Source: Eubacterium sp.
Lineage (GTDB): Bacteria > Bacillota > Clostridia > Lachnospirales > Lachnospiraceae
Length of the DNA: 53,581 bases
Direction of reading: 5' to 3'
Assembly: GCA_024696635.1 (NCBI GenBank)
Contig: JAILGP010000228.1
Coordinates: forward strand, 1-53,581
Shown: positions 50,809-53,581 of the stretch, one piece after another
Layout of the letters: every line of letters begins with the position of its first letter
Numbering within the stretch: position 1 is the first letter of the stretch
Notes under the pieces: generated by a model
Seen by the model: the letters and a program-made list of their open reading frames with translations, nothing else
The model's database searches: none
What the model was told of the DNA's origin: nothing
Position numbers and translations under genes: made by a program

Positions 50809-51158
50809 AAATGATTGACATAGTAGTAATATTAATTGTTATTCTTTTGGTCTTTGTAATAATCTTTCCTATGATAAAGAAGATAGCTAATAGGGAAACC
50901 TGCTGCGGTACAAAGAGGGAAAAAACTCCTAGAAAGCATTTAAGTCATGTGGCAGGACAATACGTCCTTACCATTGAGGGGATGAGATGTAGTAATTGTC
51001 AGAGACAGGTTACCAATGCGATTAATGCTATTGATGGCTTATCTGCTAAAGTGAGTCTTGAAAATAATGAGGCAATCGTATCTTATGAAGATAAACCCCG
51101 TAAAGAAGAAGCCATAGAAGCTATACAGAAGCTGGACTTCCTAGCCTACCTAAAATAA
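50805..51158 (+). CDS. Membrane-anchored heavy-metal-associated (HMA) domain protein
   Basis: A 117-residue protein: one membrane helix at 5-25, a Cys-Cys pair at 33-34, then an HMA fold with the metal site GMRCSNC (Cys62, Cys65). The start resembles FeoB-associated cysteine-rich membrane proteins, while the rest is a copper-chaperone-like domain, an uncommon combination. Translationally coupled to the FeoC-like gene by ATGA. It probably delivers or senses a metal at FeoB (inference). Confidence 0.82.
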   Translation: MKMIDIVVILIVILLVFVIIFPMIKKIANRETCCGTKREKTPRKHLSHVAGQYVLTIEGMRCSNCQRQVTNAINAIDGLSAKVSLENNEAIVSYEDKPRKEEAIEAIQKLDFLAYLK

Positions 51159-51191
51159 ATTTACCAAAAGGGTCAGACCCCTTTGGCAAAA
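51159..51191 (+). repeat. 33-bp palindrome, copy 11
   Basis: Starts on the base after the TAA stop of the HMA gene. Confidence 0.95.
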
Positions 51192-51194
51192 ATT

Positions 51195-51236
51195 AAGAGC
51201 CCCGAATCGGAAGGGAGTGATCCAGGACTCTTTTTT
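51195..51236 (+). terminator. Probable terminator of the feo operon
   Basis: AAGAG...CTCTT stem with an added GC pair set across one mismatch, loop of about 22 bases and six Ts. It follows directly after palindrome copy 11. Confidence 0.6.
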
Positions 51237-51253
51237 ATGTGTATAATATAATT

Positions 51254-52252
51254 TTAGCGAGAAAATGCAGATGCCTGGTCGATAAGCATTAGCTCTTCTT
51301 CGGTAAAACTTATATTCTTGATAGCATTGATATTGTCAAGTATCTGTGAAGGCTTGGATGCTCCAACTAAAACACTTGTTACGATACCGTCTTTCAGAAT
51401 CCATGCAAGTGCCATTTCGGCAAGTGTCTGGCCACGATTTGCTGCGATTTCATTTAACTTTCTGATTCCGCTTATAGCATCGTCCGTTATATTCTTCTCT
51501 GATAAGAAACGTCCGTCTGTACGAACACGACTGTCTTCAGGAATTCCATTCAGGTATCTGTTGGAAAGCATACCCTGTGCAAGAGGGGAGAAGCAAATGA
51601 TGCCTTTTCCAAGCTTGTGAGATGTTTCCTTCAGACCATTATTTTCAACCGTTCTGTTAAGAATGTTATAGCAGTTCTGATTAATGATAAATGGAACCTT
51701 AAGGTCACTTAGTATGGCACATGCTTTTTCCAGTGTAGGACCATCGTAATTGGAAAGTCCAACATATAAAGCCTTACCACTGTCTACTGCTGTTTTAAGA
51801 GCACCCATGGTTTCTTCCAGTGGTGTCTCAGGATCCATTCTGTGATGGTAGAAAATATCTACATAGTCAAGTCCCATTCTCTTAAGGGACTGGTCTAGAC
51901 TTGCCAGAAGGTACTTACGGCTTCCGAAATCACCATAAGGTCCTGGCCACATATCATAACCTGCCTTGGTGGAAATAATCATTTCATCTCTATAAGGCAA
52001 GAAGTTTTCTTTCATGATTTTTCCGAAATTTTCTTCTGCACTTCCAGGCTTTGGTCCATAATTATTAGCAAGATCAAAATGTGTTATACCATTGTCAAAT
52101 GCAGTGCAGCACATATCTACCATATTGGAATAAAGGCTTGTATCACCGAAGTTATGCCATAATCCAAGTGATACAGCAGGAAGCTTAAGTCCGCTTTTTC
52201 CAACACGATTATATATCATATTGTCATATCTTGAATCCTTTGCGATATACAT
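51254..52252 (-). CDS. Aldo/keto reductase, YghZ type
   Basis: A 332-residue NADPH-dependent TIM-barrel reductase. Catalytic tetrad positions: Asp in THFDLANNYGP with Tyr in the same block, Lys in ISTKAGYDMWPGPYG, His in FYHHRMDP. The GYDMWPGPYGDFGSRKYL stretch is typical of the YghZ/AKR14 group, which reduces L-glyceraldehyde 3-phosphate and methylglyoxal. AGGAGG precedes the ATG. It faces a MerR gene with a MerR-type promoter between, so it is probably induced by a reactive aldehyde or similar signal. Confidence 0.93.
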   Translation of the reverse strand: MYIAKDSRYDNMIYNRVGKSGLKLPAVSLGLWHNFGDTSLYSNMVDMCCTAFDNGITHFDLANNYGPKPGSAEENFGKIMKENFLPYRDEMIISTKAGYDMWPGPYGDFGSRKYLLASLDQSLKRMGLDYVDIFYHHRMDPETPLEETMGALKTAVDSGKALYVGLSNYDGPTLEKACAILSDLKVPFIINQNCYNILNRTVENNGLKETSHKLGKGIICFSPLAQGMLSNRYLNGIPEDSRVRTDGRFLSEKNITDDAISGIRKLNEIAANRGQTLAEMALAWILKDGIVTSVLVGASKPSQILDNINAIKNISFTEEELMLIDQASAFSR

Positions 52253-52295
52253 AATGTCCTCCTTATTTAAATATTTGGTGTTTTTCTATTTACAA

Positions 52296-52326
52296 ATGAT
52301 ACAGGTTAAAGTACACTTTAAGTCAA
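52296..52326 (-). promoter_or_regulatory. MerR-type promoter with 19-bp spacer and dyad
   Basis: On the minus strand: -35 TTGACT (52326-52321), 19-bp spacer, -10 TATCAT (52301-52296). The spacer holds the dyad TTAAAGT-GT-ACTTTAA (52306-52321). An over-long spacer with an internal dyad is the hallmark of MerR-activated promoters. It drives the aldo/keto reductase. Confidence 0.9.
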
Positions 52327-52361
52327 GAGCTTTTTTAAAATTTTTTTTAAGGGTGATTAAA

Positions 52362-52844
52362 ATGGAAAAATATACAATATCGGAGGTTTCAAAAATATGT
52401 GATATTCCATCATCAACTTTACGTTATTACGAAGAATTAGGAATCATAAGTGATGTGGAAAGAGATAGTGGAGGTCAAAGACTGTATAGTCGTTCAAATA
52501 TTGATCGTATTGAGGCTATAGGATGCTTTAAGGGGGCTGGCATGACTATGGCGGAAATAAAGGCTTTTTTCAAATATGAACAGAATGAATATGAATCCAT
52601 TGATGATATGATGGAGCTGCTTAGGGGAAAGCAGGTTGAAGTGAAGGCTCAGTTTGCTCAATTATTTAAAGCATATAAGCATCTGCTTAGAAAACTGGAT
52701 TATTATGGTGCTATAGATAATTATATAAAAGGTGAAGAAGAACAATCTGAAAGACCAAGGTGGGGGGATTATGGATCAAGGGATTATTCTCAGGAGGCCT
52801 TTAACGATGTAGAAAATATATGTCAAAATTTATTTGAAAAGTGA
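52362..52844 (+). CDS. MerR-family regulator
   Basis: A 160-residue regulator: winged helix-turn-helix with YTISEVSKICDIPSSTLRYY and the YEELGIISDVERDSGGQRLY wing, then a long dimerisation helix. No cysteine metal site is evident, so it resembles the small-molecule MerR group that controls aldo/keto reductases. The frame is open from 52221, but AAGGGTG fits the ATG at 52362. Its operator lies in the shared 109-bp gap. Confidence 0.92.
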   Translation: MEKYTISEVSKICDIPSSTLRYYEELGIISDVERDSGGQRLYSRSNIDRIEAIGCFKGAGMTMAEIKAFFKYEQNEYESIDDMMELLRGKQVEVKAQFAQLFKAYKHLLRKLDYYGAIDNYIKGEEEQSERPRWGDYGSRDYSQEAFNDVENICQNLFEK

Positions 52845-52956
52845 TCCAACTGATCAAATAAAAATGTCATAAAATAATATTAATCTACAAAAGGCGGTCT
52901 TAAAAAATTTTTGATTTACTTGTATAAACTAAAAATATAATGAGGAGGTTATATTT

Positions 52957-53547
52957 GTGAGTGACGAGCAGATGAAGGATTTGGAAAAAGAATCCCACGA
53001 AAAAGAACCTAAAGAAACAATTTGGGAACATTGGTCTGGTAATACAGAGGTTTTTATAGGTACAATTATTCTTTTTTCGGTTATAACTATAATAGCAGGA
53101 TTTATTTCTTATCTGATGTTCAGTAGTCATATTATGTATAGCAGGGCTTCCTATAAATATGAAACTAATGGCTTACTTGTTGATATAGTTGAGTATCAGG
53201 ATCATGAGGAACGATGGAAGAAAAGTGATTTAAGTGGCAGTGATAAAGAAGGGGTCGTAGTTGAAGATTATAAGGTTTATGAGCTGACCTGGGAATATGA
53301 ATTTAATAATAAAATTGAGACTATTGTGCAATATAAGCGTAGGTTTAATTTGTCTGAGATAGGCGATACGAGGAAGCTTTATTTTTATAGTCAGGATGGT
53401 AAGACTTATAAAATTAAGCCATATAGCCGTCTTACAGATACAATTTCTATAGTATGTGGATTTTTATTTATAATTGGTCTATATATGATTATAAGAGTTT
53501 TGATTCAGAGAATTAAATTTATAAAAATGAAGAGAAGAGTAAAATAA
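52957..53547 (+). CDS. Two-helix membrane protein, possibly DUF3592-like
   Basis: A 196-residue protein with a charged N-terminal tail, a helix at about 33-55, an outside domain of about 105 residues (TNGLLVDIVEYQDHEERW, YKVYELTWEYEFNN, GDTRKLYFYSQDGKTYKI) and a second helix at about 165-188. This resembles the layout of DUF3592 proteins, whose function is unknown; the family call is tentative. It starts with GTG behind GAGGAGG. Confidence 0.75.
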   Translation: MSDEQMKDLEKESHEKEPKETIWEHWSGNTEVFIGTIILFSVITIIAGFISYLMFSSHIMYSRASYKYETNGLLVDIVEYQDHEERWKKSDLSGSDKEGVVVEDYKVYELTWEYEFNNKIETIVQYKRRFNLSEIGDTRKLYFYSQDGKTYKIKPYSRLTDTISIVCGFLFIIGLYMIIRVLIQRIKFIKMKRRVK

Positions 53548-53581
53548 TCGATTATCACTTAATCAGCGAAATAGAGTGATA

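Noticed and set aside
7344-51191. The 33-bp palindromes as a CRISPR array
   Set aside because: Copies are kilobases apart or in pairs with an 18-base spacer, sit at gene ends, and no cas gene is present.

Overview
The window looks like chromosomal DNA of a low-GC, Gram-positive, plant-fibre-degrading gut or rumen anaerobe, most likely a Lachnospiraceae member close to Butyrivibrio or Pseudobutyrivibrio. The reasons are the codon choice, AGGAGG-type ribosome binding sites, lipoprotein and LplB/YtcP-type transport genes, a YesM/YesN two-component system, a FeoAB operon with small cysteine-rich partners, and an abundant 33-bp palindromic repeat. The genus is an inference. I see no rRNA, tRNA, CRISPR array, transposase or phage gene.

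Layout. 1-5.4 kb: an AraC-type regulator cut by the window edge, a cupin, two small methyltransferases, an M18 aminopeptidase, an unknown membrane protein and a DUF3795 protein. 5.5-14.6 kb: three GGDEF diguanylate cyclases (one membrane sensor, one with a LacI-like sugar-binding sensor in the cytosol, one multi-pass), a lipoprotein, an MntP-ZIP fusion transporter and a Nudix hydrolase. 14.8-22.6 kb: a six-gene set (PEP/pyruvate-binding protein, circularly permuted ATP-grasp, alpha-E, transglutaminase-like, an aspartoacylase-like hydrolase and its metal-site-less paralogue) that looks like a little-studied peptide or amide ligation/hydrolysis system. 22.7-43.6 kb: a glucuronoxylan-oligosaccharide locus comprising a sensor kinase and AraC-type response regulator, a binding protein and two permeases, GH8, YesL, an unknown membrane protein, GH43, GH115, UxuA, UxuB, a SASA-type esterase and a carboxylesterase. 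All of its enzymes lack signal peptides. 43.6-51.2 kb: a DUF134-NifX fusion, a candidate small RNA, a MATE exporter, a flavodoxin, an AraC regulator and feoA-feoB-feoC-like-HMA. 51.2-53.6 kb: a divergent aldo/keto reductase and MerR pair with a classic MerR promoter, and a small membrane protein.

How it works together. The xylan locus reads as one import-then-digest programme: the two-component system senses xylo-oligosaccharides, the ABC importer takes up decorated fragments, esterases and GH115 remove acetyl and glucuronosyl groups, GH43 and GH8 cut to xylose, and UxuA/UxuB channel the uronic acid. Two near-identical 14-bp boxes 22 bp apart sit just upstream of the binding-protein promoter and are the probable activator site.

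The most unusual non-coding feature is the 33-bp palindrome. It occurs 11 times at nine loci, always flush with the 3' end of a gene; at two genes it is translated into a shared C-terminal tail. It is absent from the xylan locus. Several gaps also hold short tandem repeats, each with its own unit.
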